NCBI GenBank assembly: GCA_905221605.1
Contig: CAJNDS010002313.1
Span: forward strand, 126,001-190,000
Source: Symbiodinium natans
Taxonomy: Eukaryota; Sar; Dinophyceae; Suessiales; Symbiodiniaceae
DNA: 64,000 nt
Direction of reading: 5' to 3'
Shown here: positions 1 through 10,352 of the stretch, one piece after another
Position numbering within the stretch: position 1 is the first letter of the stretch
Layout: each line of letters begins with the position of its first letter
Notes under the pieces: generated by a model
Seen by the model: only the letters and a program-made list of their open reading frames with translations
Database searches by the model: none
What the model was told of the DNA's origin: nothing
Position numbers and translations under genes: made by a program

Positions 1-23
1 CTTCTGCATGCTTTTTGGTGGGG

Positions 24-1237
24 TCAGCTTGAGTTCCAGGCCTGCTGCATCGGCTGATGCTCAGGCATCTGCATGGGCTGCTGCATCTGCATCGCGGGAA
101 AAGGCTGGGGACAGGCAGCTGGGAAAGCAGCCCCAGGCGGCGCCTTGCAAGGACTTTGTGCTTTACTAAAGCGTGCCAGACGCGTCGTGCTGCACGCCTT
201 CTCTACGACGACACGTAACAGGAAACAACACCCAAGCGCGACTTGCTGTGGTGTGGGCGGCGACATCCGCCTCGAACCAAACCAATGCGACTCCTTCCTA
301 GCCTGCACAGAAGCTGGAGAAGCCTGCTGCAAGTAGCCACTGGATGGCATGTAGCCATTAGGCTGCGAGAAAGCCGGCTGACCTATGACCTCGGCCAAAA
401 CTTTCGGACTTACTTGACTCATCAAGCTGCATGGGTATTGGCATTGGGTTTGGCTGAGGGAGCTGTTAGTTTTATACCCCTTCAACAAACTCAATAATAC
501 CATCAGGGCGCCACCTTGCGAATCAAAAAATATGGTCTGCCACTCCCCTCTCCACGTTTGGCCAAGCCGCTTGCCAGGATTGCAGCGAAGCGGCCTCTCC
601 CAAATCCAGAGGGTGTTTGGGGAGGTTCTCAATTCTCAGTTCTGGCTTCAGTGCATGAGGTGCTCCCGCTCGCCTGCTGTGGTGGGGCCTGTGCCGCGGC
701 GTAGGGACCAGGGGTCATGCCGGGCGCGGGCTGCGAGAAAGATGGCTGACCTACGACCTCGGTCAACACTTTGACTGAAGCCCGGGCGGCCACTTGACTC
801 TTCGAGCTGCATGGGCGTTGGCTGTGAGCTTGAACCTTTTTACAGACTTAATCATACCATCATTAAAACCAATTAGCAGCTGTTGGCCGGACTTGCAACA
901 AGGCGACAATTGGTATCTCGGATACACCAATGGACACAATCACACAGTGCTGAAGACGGCTCGGAAAAGGACTCCGCGAATTTGGCCTGCCACGCCCCTC
1001 TCCAATTTTAGCCAAGCCGCTTGCCAGGATTGCAGCGAAGCGGCCGAGGGTGTCTGGGGATGTTTTTCAGTTCTGGCTTCAGTGGCCCAAGGACCAAGGA
1101 TGCATGAAGTGCTTTGCAGCTCATGTTTTTGTACCTTCCTGTATCCAACCACTCGCCTGCTGAGGATGCTGAGGTGAGGCCTGCGCCGTGGCGAAGGCAC
1201 CGGGCGTCGGGCCGGGCGCGGGCTGCGAGAAAGATGG
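24..1237 (-). CDS. C-terminal exons of a Pro/Gln/Met-rich repeat protein (5' partial)
   Basis: Four exons join in phase 0: 1157-1237, 674-745, 303-377 and 24-143, ending in TGA at 24-26. The first three encode variants of one unit that begins P(S/A)FSQP and continues through Pro/Gly/Ala/Gln-rich sequence to a QQ-like end. The last exon is rich in Gln and Met (MQMQQPMQMPEHQPMQQ) and ends WNSS. The three donors are all GC (GCGAGT, GCGAGC, GCTAGG) and the acceptors end in AG. Low-complexity tails of this kind are common in RNA-binding or condensate-forming proteins, but no folded domain is visible, so no function is assigned. The 5' end was not found; the exon at 2304-2354 may belong to it. Confidence 0.7.
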
Positions 1238-2303
1238 CTGGCCAACGACCTCGCCCACGCTTGGCCAGCGGCCCTCCGCTTTGGGCTTGGTCGGTTTTGG
1301 AGTCATGGCCAGGGGCTGAAGACAGGGCCTTGGGAGCGCGCGTGGATTTTTTGCGAACCTGTAGACCTACATCTGTACTTCCCATCATCAGCAACAAGCA
1401 GATCAGACCTACCGAAGGTGAAGCAGCAAGAAGAAGAAGAAGACGAGGGAGCTTAGATCAGCGCACTACGGCCGCCACCCAACTGCACAATCTCCCTTTG
1501 TGTTGGGGAGCTACTTATGCTACGGGTTTAGGGTTTAGTTTAGGGTTTAGGGTTGAGGGTTGAGGGTTTAGGGTTGCTACTTATGGATCTTTGCCTGAGC
1601 CCTGAAACCCCTGAGGAGGGCTGCGCGTCATGACTTGAAGTTGCCAGGTTCATACAAGCACCCACAGGCCACCCCCAAACCCTGAATCCCGAACCATCAC
1701 GGTCTCTTCGCGCCTGCCAGTCTTGCGTCAGGCCGGTCATGTTGCGATGGCCAGAGGGAGTATCTACACTAAACACTGCGATTGGGAAAGGCTGGAAAGG
1801 GCTGCAGACAAAGGGGAAGCACTGGCCTGTGACGGAGGCTCTGACCACAAGACCCAAAAAGAAAAACCTCGCACCTCAGCCCCCAAGCCTCACCGATCCT
1901 CACCGAGAGCCACTGAAGCCCCCCCACTTAAAATTTGACAGTGATCCCAAGCGATGATGCCCTCTAGGCGTCGCTCCCCGAGGTGCTGGATCTGCTCCGG
2001 CTCCGGCAGCGGCTTCTCCTGAAGAATTCGGGGGAAGCAGCCTTGAGCTTCTAGCCGGGGGTCTCATACTTGGTCTTCGGGCAGCGGGCTAGAGGATTCC
2101 TCCCGCTTTGTCCATTTTGGAGGTTTCCGGTCCAGATTCCCGAGAACAATGCCGGTCAGACCTCCTGAGAAGACCCTCCCTTAGACACACACCCAATATA
2201 AGCAGAGGCCCCCCGAACTTCTCCCGGCCCGAAACCCTAATCCCTGACCCCCAAAACCCTAAACTCTAAACCCTAAACCCCTTTCTGTCGCTCTGAAGGG
2301 TGC
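1238..2303. other. Non-coding stretch with scattered telomere-like motifs
   Basis: No convincing exon was found. Short TTTAGGG-type runs occur at about 1526-1575 (plus orientation) and CCCTAAA-type runs at about 2228-2281. The rest is GC-rich unique sequence, probably intron. Confidence 0.5.
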
Positions 2304-2354
2304 CTTGCGGAGCGCGGCCTCGAGGCCCTTGAAGGCCGCCAGCCGCTCGGCCCT
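2304..2354 (-). CDS. Isolated mini-exon, unidentified gene
   Basis: A 51-base phase-0 reading gives RAERLAAFKGLEAALRK, an amphipathic charged helix. It has a TCAG acceptor and an AAG|GC donor. It lies exactly between a CCCTAAA block (2228-2281) and a TTTAGGG block (2393-2479), the arrangement seen at better supported exons elsewhere in the window. It could be an upstream exon of the gene ending at 24. Confidence 0.45.
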
Positions 2355-2392
2355 CTGAGGGCTTTCCGAAAGAGAGACAAGAAGGCCGTCTG

Positions 2393-2479
2393 GTTTAGGG
2401 TTTAGGGTTTAGGGTTTAGGGTTTAGGGTTTAGGGTTTAGGGTTTAGGGTTTAGGGTTTAGGGTTTAGGGTTTAGGGTT
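2393..2479 (+). repeat. (TTTAGGG)n interstitial telomere-type array
   Basis: About 12 nearly perfect heptamers of the plant/alveolate telomere unit, inside the window rather than at a chromosome end. Confidence 0.95.
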
Positions 2480-2836
2480 GAGGGAAGGAGGCATATATGC
2501 TCTTCGAGGGGCGCAAGATGCGTGTGCTCTCTTCGAGTCTCCTCTGCTGCCTACTGTACGTCTTTCTTCGTCTCTGCTCTCATTGCAATGGAAGGAGCAG
2601 AGATCTTCAAGCTTTACATGTTAAGCTCTAGATCCGCCAGGCCGAAGCCAAGAACGACCAAAGGCCACACCTCCCCGAGAGACAAGCTCTAGTAGCCCGG
2701 TGCCTCTGCTCTGACGTGAGGGTCACGGAGAAGCCTTGGGAAAGCCGTCGGGGGGCATCTTGGATCGGAAGCCAAGAAGAGACAGGAGCTGGCACTCTAA
2801 GTGCTTCTTCGGGCCCATAAGAGGTACCAAGTACCC

Positions 2837-2840
<4 letters not shown>

Positions 2841-2874
<34 letters not shown>
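2841..2874 (+). repeat. Poly(A) tract of 34
   Basis: An uninterrupted run of A on the plus strand. It could be the tail of a retroposed sequence lying to its left, but no target-site duplication was seen. Confidence 0.9.
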
Positions 2875-2877
<3 letters not shown>

Positions 2878-4771
2878 AAGCTGGGGACGCTGAGCTCGAA
2901 GCGCTAAGCACTTTGAACTCAGGTCCCATGGCATGCTCCGGGTCTCGGGCTTTTTGTCCCCACTCGGCCTGCGAGTCATATCAGCTGCACCCTCATCCCC
3001 TGCGACCTTTGGGATGGGGCTCAGGAGACTTCCCAAGACGTCTGCTTTGGGGGATTTGATGGTGCGGATGGGTCAGTTTACTCTTCAGGGGGTGTCTTGA
3101 CTTCCAACGGGTCTTCCCGTTGCGGGTCTTAGAAGGTACTGAGGGTCAGCCATCCACGCTCCGGGTCCGGGTATTCACCCGCATCCCCGCCTTTTGTGGG
3201 CGCCTCGGGCTCGAAGGGGCAGTCGCGACCCTGAGCGCACGAGGAGCTGCCGAGTTGTGGGGCGCACTGGACAGTCCCTCAGCACAGAAAATACCCAGAA
3301 GCTGTAAATGCTGACGACACCCGAAAAAGTCGCCCTAAACCCCAAAGCAAACGTTGGGATTGACTCGGGGTCTTAGAGCTCCAAGCGCGCCATAGTGCTG
3401 AGATCTCCGAGCTGTCAGCGACATATGGAGGGGTAGTGATCTACAGTGCGGGCCTTTTGAAGCCTCTTGGGGCTCGTTTGGCGTACCAATGAATCCCGTA
3501 CACGCGAGTTTCTAAGGATGAAGTACTTTGGCATCGGATGCGATGAATCCTGAGGTGCTCCTTGGGTAAGCCCGGAAACTCCACACCAAACCTGGCAGAC
3601 CAAAGATGAAGGGCCGAAACAAACCTCACATCCAAGCCGCGCCTTCGATCGAACCCCCCCGCAAAGCTAGAAGAAGCAGAGCCCGCACAGAACCCCACAT
3701 GCACACTCCTTACAACCTCCCTGCACTCAACCCCTGAGCCTTGTGGCAAGGGAATCCGCACTTGGTACCTTGGCGGGAAGGCACTGGGAGTGCGGGAGGG
3801 GGGCTCCACGAACCCCTCGGTTCGGAGAGCTCACGAGATGCCCTTCCAAGGGGTCAGTCTGCCTCACTGAGACCCCTCAGCCAGCCACTCCTACTCTGAG
3901 CCCCTCCAGGCCCCCCCGCACGTCTCCACAGTTCTCAGCATGATCTCCGGGGAGGGCGCCGTGGTCTCCGAGCACAAGGGCACACCAGGAGGCACAGTTC
4001 AGGCTCGGCATTTCGCGATATTTACATCTGTGGCTTGAGCACAACTACCGTGGCTTCCTTTAAACGGATAGTAACCCGAAGGCGCACGGTCACGCAGTCA
4101 CGCAGTGCGACGCCCGCAACGCTTTCGAGGCTGGGTTAGAACTGTGCTGGCGGCGAGCCACGGCCAGCCTTGCGCCCGACCATGGCAGCGGCGATCTCCT
4201 CGGGAGCAGAGCCGCTTGACATAGCAACGCATAGTGTTGCACGTTGGCGGGGCTTCAGGCCCGGAGATTCGGAACGGCTTTTGGAGCCCAGTTGGGTCCA
4301 TGAGGGCCCGCTGGGAACTCTACTTGGGGCATCCTCCTACTCCGCATTCCAACCCACAAGCACTTGGAGGCTCCGTTGGCACCTAACGAACTTCAGCTGG
4401 GGACGGCTATGGCCTTGTTTGCTCAGAAACCGTCTGCCCGTCCTTGTGGTTGTTGTTGGCGTGGTGCTCCCTGGCTTCTCCAAGGAGGCTTGCTTCAAAC
4501 TTCATCCCACCGAACTGACGAGACTGGTCCTACACCTTCATGCAATTTCGGCAGGCTCATCTTACGAGCACGAAGGGGGCAAGTGCAGTGTGGACTATGG
4601 ACTCTAGGCATGTCCGGGATGCAGTGCCAGCAGCGTCCTTCGAACCCCCACCATGCTCCAACCCGCCTTAGCCTAGAAACCAACAGCGAACACGGGGGAG
4701 GGGGGGGGGGTCGAAGGCTTTAGAGCGCAGGAGGCGCCAACGGTGGGGATCCGGATTTGGGGGTGCACGGT

Positions 4772-7700
4772 TCACCTCGCGCACGCATCTTTCCGCACGT
4801 GGGAGAGCCAAGCGATAGCGGCGTCGTAGGAAGCATTGGCCAGGTCGCCAATGGCCATCTCGAAAGTATGCCGGGCCAGGGGGACGGTGAAGAGATGATC
4901 CTGAGGGTGTGCTTCTCTGGGGCCTTAAAGGCACATGGGTTGCGGCGCACGGTTGAAGTTCAAGGAGGTGAGGTAAGTTCCTGCATAGCCTCTGCTACTG
5001 CACTACAACGCAGGTGGACGAACCACGCTGATGGCAGCCCAACCCTGAGAGTCTTGGTTTGAACAGGCTCTGAACCGCCCTTGATCTTCAAAGCCTGGAC
5101 CCTCTCCTGGCTTCTCAGGTCGTCTCCACCCTGCTTTTGGGTGCCAGACGCAGCTGCAAGCTGTGTCAAGAAGCGGCGACTGTGTTCCTCGGGCCGTGGA
5201 CGTGCAAGCACTTTAGGGACTCTGCGTTCAAGGGAACCATCAAAGCTGCTTTCCAAAGGAACATCAGATGAACTGCTGGCAAAGCGACCACCGGGACCAC
5301 GCCATCCAACTCACCGTGGACGATCAGAGTCGGGGGCCACGCTTCTGCGAGCTCGCGGCTGGCAGCGGACGCAGACTGCAAAGCTTCCAGGGGCTCAGCG
5401 GATGGCCACAGCCGGCGATCTTGCCAGAGGACGAACACCTGTTCCCGTTGGGGGCGACTTCAGTTTCGGAGTGACCGGGTGCTTCCTTTGAAAGCCCGAC
5501 CTCAACTCCGTTGATCCAAAACCCCCACCTCGAAGAACCAAGCGAGGAAACTCATCCCATGCCTCACTCCCAGGCATCTGCAGGAAAATGGGGACCTCGC
5601 TTGATATTTTGTTGGCCTAACCGCTAGCCCTACTATAGCCATCTCAACGTTGTTGTGCGAAGGAGTCAGAAGTTTAAAACACAGACAACGAGAACTCCTT
5701 CTCAAGAACACGCTGGGGGAGCTTCACGGTGGCGCCGGTGCGATCTCCAGGATCCAGGGCAGGGTAGAAGAGCAGGGCGGCGCGGAATCGGATGGAGGAG
5801 GGGCGCTCGCCCAGGCTCCGAGCCTACAGGGGCCCTAACGGGGCACATGTCGAGGGGGGGGGCGTCCTCAACATTAGATGAGGGTCCTGGCGGCCTAAGA
5901 GGTCAGCTTCGGAGTTTCGAGGCTTCGGGTTTCGGTCTGGGGCGGGTCTCCCGCCAGCAGCAGCGCCGCCAGGTGGCCCCCGGCAGAGGTGCCGGCAATG
6001 GAGACATCCGACCTTGGCTGACTCAGCACTAAACACAAAACGACCCTTAAAGTAAGAGCCTCCCCTACGACCCTAACCTCCCACGCCCTTAAACCCTGTA
6101 AAAAACATGAAACCTTAAGCCCTGGAACCCTTAAACGCCCTAAGCCCCGACCTAAATCCTGAACCCTGAACCCTGAGCTCCCAAAACCCTGAACCTTAAT
6201 TAACCTGAACCCTTAAACCCGAACCCTTAAAGCCCTGAACCCCGAGCCCTCGAAGCCCTAAACCCTAAACCCCTAAACCCTAAACCCTAAACCCTAAACC
6301 CCCAACCCTTGAAGCCCCAAAGCCGGGCGCGGGGCAGGTCGGCTCCAAGCCCGGCGGCCTCGGCCTCCAGCCACTCCAGGGCTGCCAAGCAGTCCTCTTT
6401 AGGGTTTAGGGTTTAGGGTTTAGGGTTTCGGGTTTAGGGTTTAGGGTTTAGGGTTCAGGGTTTAGGGTTTAGGGTTTAGGGTTTAGGGTTTAGGGTTTAG
6501 GGTTTAGGGTTTAGTTTAGGGTTTAGGGTTTAGGGTTTGGGGGGATGAGAGTTTTGGTTTGAGGGGTTCTGTGCCTTGTGCAGCTGAACAAACCCCAACC
6601 CCGAAAATAAATGTGAAGTATGACTGTTAGTAAACTGGTGCCCCGAAAGGGGCAACAAAATACTACACACTCACCAATCTTTATTAAGGAGCCCAATGTA
6701 CAATCACAGAGAACAGCAACACAAAATGGGAAAAAAAACACCTGTTCCGTCTTTTGGGGTCCTCCAGCTGCATCGGCCACTGTGTGCCCAGCCGCCGCCG
6801 GTACTCGAAGCTGACGACCAAGAAGCCATCCGCGGCCAGGGCCTCTGCCAAGCACTTCCACGCTTCGTTCATAGAGTCACATGTGACCCCGGGTCAAGGC
6901 CCTTAGGGCAATGAGAAGTTTCGGAAATCTTCGGTGCAAGAACCCACGAGGTGCTGCTGCATGTTGCCTTACTACGTTGCTTTAGGTTGTACGACGAGGT
7001 GCCTGGAGCAGTGGCCCCTGTGGCGAGACCCGCGCCCCGCCACCCCGCCAGGCGCCGCCGTGAAGCAGGATCCTGGGCTTCCTATACGCTGAACTTCCTA
7101 TACACCTCAGCAGCTCAGCATGCACAGATTCTTCGGTTTCGGGGTGGGCTTCTCTGCCCCTAACCATCTACGTATCCGGCCGAGAGGCAGCACTGGGCGC
7201 GGCGCCGCCGGAGCGAGGCCCGCCGCGGCCGGGGCCTCGAGGACACTTTGGGCCCCCCAAACTCACAAACAACCGAATAACACCAAGAACAACACAACAG
7301 GCTTGACACTGGCTCGACATTTGGTACTGGGTGGTAATGCTTGTTGACCATCATCGATCCACGTTCTCCCCTTGCCTGTTGCCAGAGGTCAATGGGAACG
7401 CGGAGCGTCGGGGGATGAATCCGCTGGATGCGGACAGGCTCAGTCGCTCCAGGCACCTTCGGAGAACTCCGTCCCAAAGCTTTCAGGCTTTCTTCTTGCT
7501 GCTTGAGTTGGGGTTGAAGAGTTGACGGTTGAGGCCGTCGCCTCCGACAGGAAGAAGTAGTTGTAGGGATGCAGAAGGGTCAGCCAGGGCTGCGGAGGCC
7601 GCGGCTGCGGCTGCAGCTCGAGCAGCGACAGCGCCTGCCGGCGCCGCAGGCTGGCCCAGGCGCAGGATGCCTCACGGATTTTTTAGCCTTAAAGCCCGAA

Positions 7701-8443
7701 CCTTGGGATGTTCCCCCTTAAATTAGCAATTATACTAGGGGGTACGGGAATCCCGATTAAGAACTGCTAGTTTTTGGTGGAACATTGCAAAGCCCCTCCC
7801 AAATTGTCACAGCAACCTATTTCCCCTCCACTTGCAGGGACGAGCCAGGCCGGGACACAGAGGAGAGCAGCCAACAAGGCCGCCAAAGGGAGCTGCTGAG
7901 ACAGAAAAGGCCTCCGAAGAGACAAGCCTCGGTCTGGGGGTTCATGGCCTTTGCAGTGCCTTGGGGGCTTTTAAGGACGTATAAACGGGAATCAGGATGT
8001 GGATGGGTTGAGGTTATATATAAGGCTTGGGGGTCCAAAGCTGTGACCCGAAATGCACGAGCCCTCACAGGTGAGGCCGACGAGAGACCGGCCCAAGCCT
8101 TAGCCAAATCCGGCCCAGGGTCGTAGAAGGTGCTGTGGCCAATGAGATAGGTCATCAGCACGTCCAGCAGCGGTGGGACTTGCCCAAACCTCGGGGAGGG
8201 CACACATTGTCATATACGCATACACACGCAGATACATAGAGAATTTGTTGAAAAAACAAAGCATGTAGGACACCAAGACATCCTTGTCCGCTCCCTTCCG
8301 AGAGAAGGTCCGAGAAGCGGGGGCGGGACGCGGAGGTGCGAGGCCAGGCTGAGGCACAGGACGTAGGGGCCAGGCTCTCCGTACGCCAGCTGCCCCAGGC
8401 CCCACCAGCCGGCCAACCACAGCAGCCACGTGCACTGCTCCAT
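4772..8443 (-). CDS. Alpha/beta-hydrolase fold protein (esterase/lipase-like), 13 exons
   Basis: Exons: 8311-8443, 8111-8178, 7542-7670, 7376-7456, 7189-7235, 7030-7081, 6762-6854, 6324-6394, 5949-6012, 5710-5823, 5292-5375, 5125-5187, 4772-4900. All junctions are phase-compatible and give about 370 residues. The ATG is at 8441-8443 in good context (GCCATGG) and the stop TGA at 4772-4774. The N-terminus is hydrophobic (TWLLWLAGWWGLGQLAY), suggesting a signal or membrane anchor. The hydrolase hallmarks follow in order: oxyanion loop HGGAW, FEYR, nucleophile elbow GTSAGG, the acid region LIVHGELDGVVP, and the His region ARHTFEMA. The Ser-Asp-His triad is therefore intact. Substrate unknown; it resembles the hormone-sensitive-lipase/esterase branch. 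Donors are a mix of GC, GA and GT. The ends of exons 1 and 5 are the least certain. Confidence 0.85.
6060..6310 (-). repeat. Degenerate CCCTAAA-type tract inside an intron
   Basis: Many imperfect copies of CCCTAAA/CCCTGAA on the plus strand, best preserved at 6255-6310. It fills almost the whole intron between the hydrolase exons 6324-6394 and 5949-6012, so the transcript would carry TTTAGGG-like sequence right after the donor. Confidence 0.85.
6399..6538 (+). repeat. (TTTAGGG)n array abutting a splice acceptor
   Basis: About 18 heptamers with a few variants. The last unit touches the acceptor of hydrolase exon 6324-6394; in the transcript the sequence reads CCCTAAAGAG followed by the exon. 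Confidence 0.95.
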
Positions 8444-9223
8444 GGCTCCAAGTCGTTGAGTGCCGGACGCTTGGTGAGTGATGTCAAGGTCGGGGGGTCT
8501 TGAGGGGTGGGATGGGGTGGGTCCTAGCCCGAAGCTTCAGTTCTCAGGTAATTTCTGCCTGGTTCGGGGCACAAGGGTTGTCGGACTTTAGGATTCGGGG
8601 CTTCTTGAGCTGAGCTGGAACACTGATTTTGGTGGGGCTTCGGATTTCACGGTTGGTGGCGACACCACTTCAATGGCTATGCGGCCGATGACAACCTATT
8701 ACGACGCACACCCCTTCGGATCGAGGATCGTAGCTATAAATGCACACGCCGCACCCCTGCAAACCTGTGAGTACCACCCCATCTGAGTGTGCTCTGCTGA
8801 CAGAGACGCTCGCCTGAGAGATCCCCCAAAAACCCTCAACATCCCACAAAACTCGGCAGCCCAAATCCCCCGGGAGCCCAACCACAGCCGGCGGAAGGTG
8901 GTTGGCCAGAGCCGCTCTGTAGCTTGCTCCAGGAGGCCCCTAGGGCAGCCAGGCTTTGCTTTCTATGCAGGCATCAGCCTGCATGCCCCCTCCCCCCCCC
9001 CCCATCCGCATCTTGGGCATCTTGGGGCTTGCGCATCAAGACTCCGGTCCCAGCCGCAGCTTTCAGGCGAACCTCTCGCAACCTGAACCTCTCGCTCCCA
9101 ACCCCGACATATGCATCCACGAAGCCACAAGCAGCCAGACGCCCCAACCCTTGAACAGCCCAAGCAAGCACACCAGTAGACGAGAAATAGCTCGCTTGCA
9201 GGGAATAGCTCGCTTCAGTCAGC
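8444..9223. other. Upstream region of the hydrolase gene, no clear gene
   Basis: Contains C/T-rich and C-run sequence (about 8990-9003). A coding-like minus-strand patch at 8670-8885 has no usable splice context. This should hold the promoter of the hydrolase gene; dinoflagellate promoters lack a reliable TATA box and none was recognised. Confidence 0.3.
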
Positions 9224-9487
9224 CTCCAGTGGTTGATCTCCTCCACGACGCGCTGCCTTGGAGGGTTGTGAGCCCCCACTGCCACCGCCCTTTTTGGGGG
9301 TGGGCCCTCTCCTCTCCGCTCTCCCTTGGGGCCGTGGGCTGCTGGTTCAACCAACGGCAAGAGCAGTTCTGGGGTGCGGCACCTCAGAAGCCTCCAGCCA
9401 TTTTCCTCTTCCCTTTCCCTGAAACCCTGGTCGCGGAGCTCCGGACGTCTGGTGCTGGTCCTTGTACTCCTGCATCCGGCGCTGGGC
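9224..9487 (-). CDS. Two candidate exons of an unidentified gene
   Basis: Exon about 9425-9487 reads AQRRMQEYKDQHQTSGAPRP after a CAG acceptor. Exon 9224-9256 reads QRVVEEINHW after a CAAG acceptor and ends before a GC donor. Both are rich in charged residues as expected of real coding sequence, but the linking phases were not solved and no family is recognised. Confidence 0.4.
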
Positions 9488-10352
9488 CTGGCCGGGATTA
9501 ACCAGGAAGGAGAGTTTTGAAACGACGAAGAGCACAGGTCCTGGGTTGGCGTATGTTCCTTCAGGCTGCTACCGGAACACGCGTTAAGGAACGATGAGCC
9601 CTCTGCGCCAAGTTTCTTCAGCCCTGCTTTCAAGTGGCCATGTGGTATCTGCCATAACTAGGCGTGCCACTGACCTCGGAGCGCGGGCATGTGCCCAAGA
9701 TATTTGGCAATCAGCAAACGGCTGAAGTGACGGCAGGCAAGCAGCTTGGCTGCTTCCCGGCCTTTTGCCACATGCCTGCTTCAAATGACGTGGGCAACCT
9801 TCCCTGTCCCTCCGTTCTCACTCCTACTGACGACTCCAGCAAGAAGGCTCAGATGGTGACTGCATTGCCTGTTTCCCTGGTTCATGACGAAGGGGAGGCA
9901 ATTCGATTGCTCCAAACTTTGCATCGCTGGCTTGGCAAATCCAGGGAACTTTCACCGCAGGCTCTCAAGCTTTGCAAGAGAGCTTGCAAGGTTCCGGAAG
10001 GGTACCAGCATCAAGCAACCACCAACACCTGCTGAGGCCCACAAGAGCCAGCCTGTCAAGGATGAAACCTTGTCCAGGCTGCCAAATGCCACATCACCCC
10101 GGGCCATCTGTAACACTGTTGGCGCTGGGGTACATGCTGCCGCGCACTACTACGCCTAGAACGTCGCATTGCAGAACTCATTTGGCGCCGCTAAACTCTA
10201 AACCAAATCTGCTCCACCTTGCCGCTCCACTCCGCCATGACCGCCATCTCCATTTCCCCTTCAGCGCGTTCCTCGTCCTGCTCCACCTTCCCATCGCCTG
10301 CACTCTCCAAGCGGCTTTCCAACCTTGCGGCTTCGAGTCCCCAACATAAACT
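9488..10352. other. Intergenic or 3' region, nothing firm
   Basis: A plus-strand reading at 9664-10035 has protein-like composition but no recognisable motif and no splice support. The part next to 10352 is presumably the 3' untranslated region of the membrane protein gene. Confidence 0.3.

Larger units (their letters stand above)
2355..4771. other. No assignable gene; weak coding-like patches
   Basis: Patches at about 3195-3315 (plus), 3441-3800 (minus) and 4150-4220 (minus) have protein-like composition but no linked splice sites or known motif. I could not decide strand or frame and make no gene call. A G-run occurs near 4700. Confidence 0.3.

Noticed and set aside
2393-2479. Chromosome end
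   Set aside because: TTTAGGG arrays occur at many internal places in both orientations, so they are interstitial.
2480-2874. Retroposed gene copy ending in poly(A)
   Set aside because: No ORF, no recognisable parent sequence and no target-site duplication were seen.
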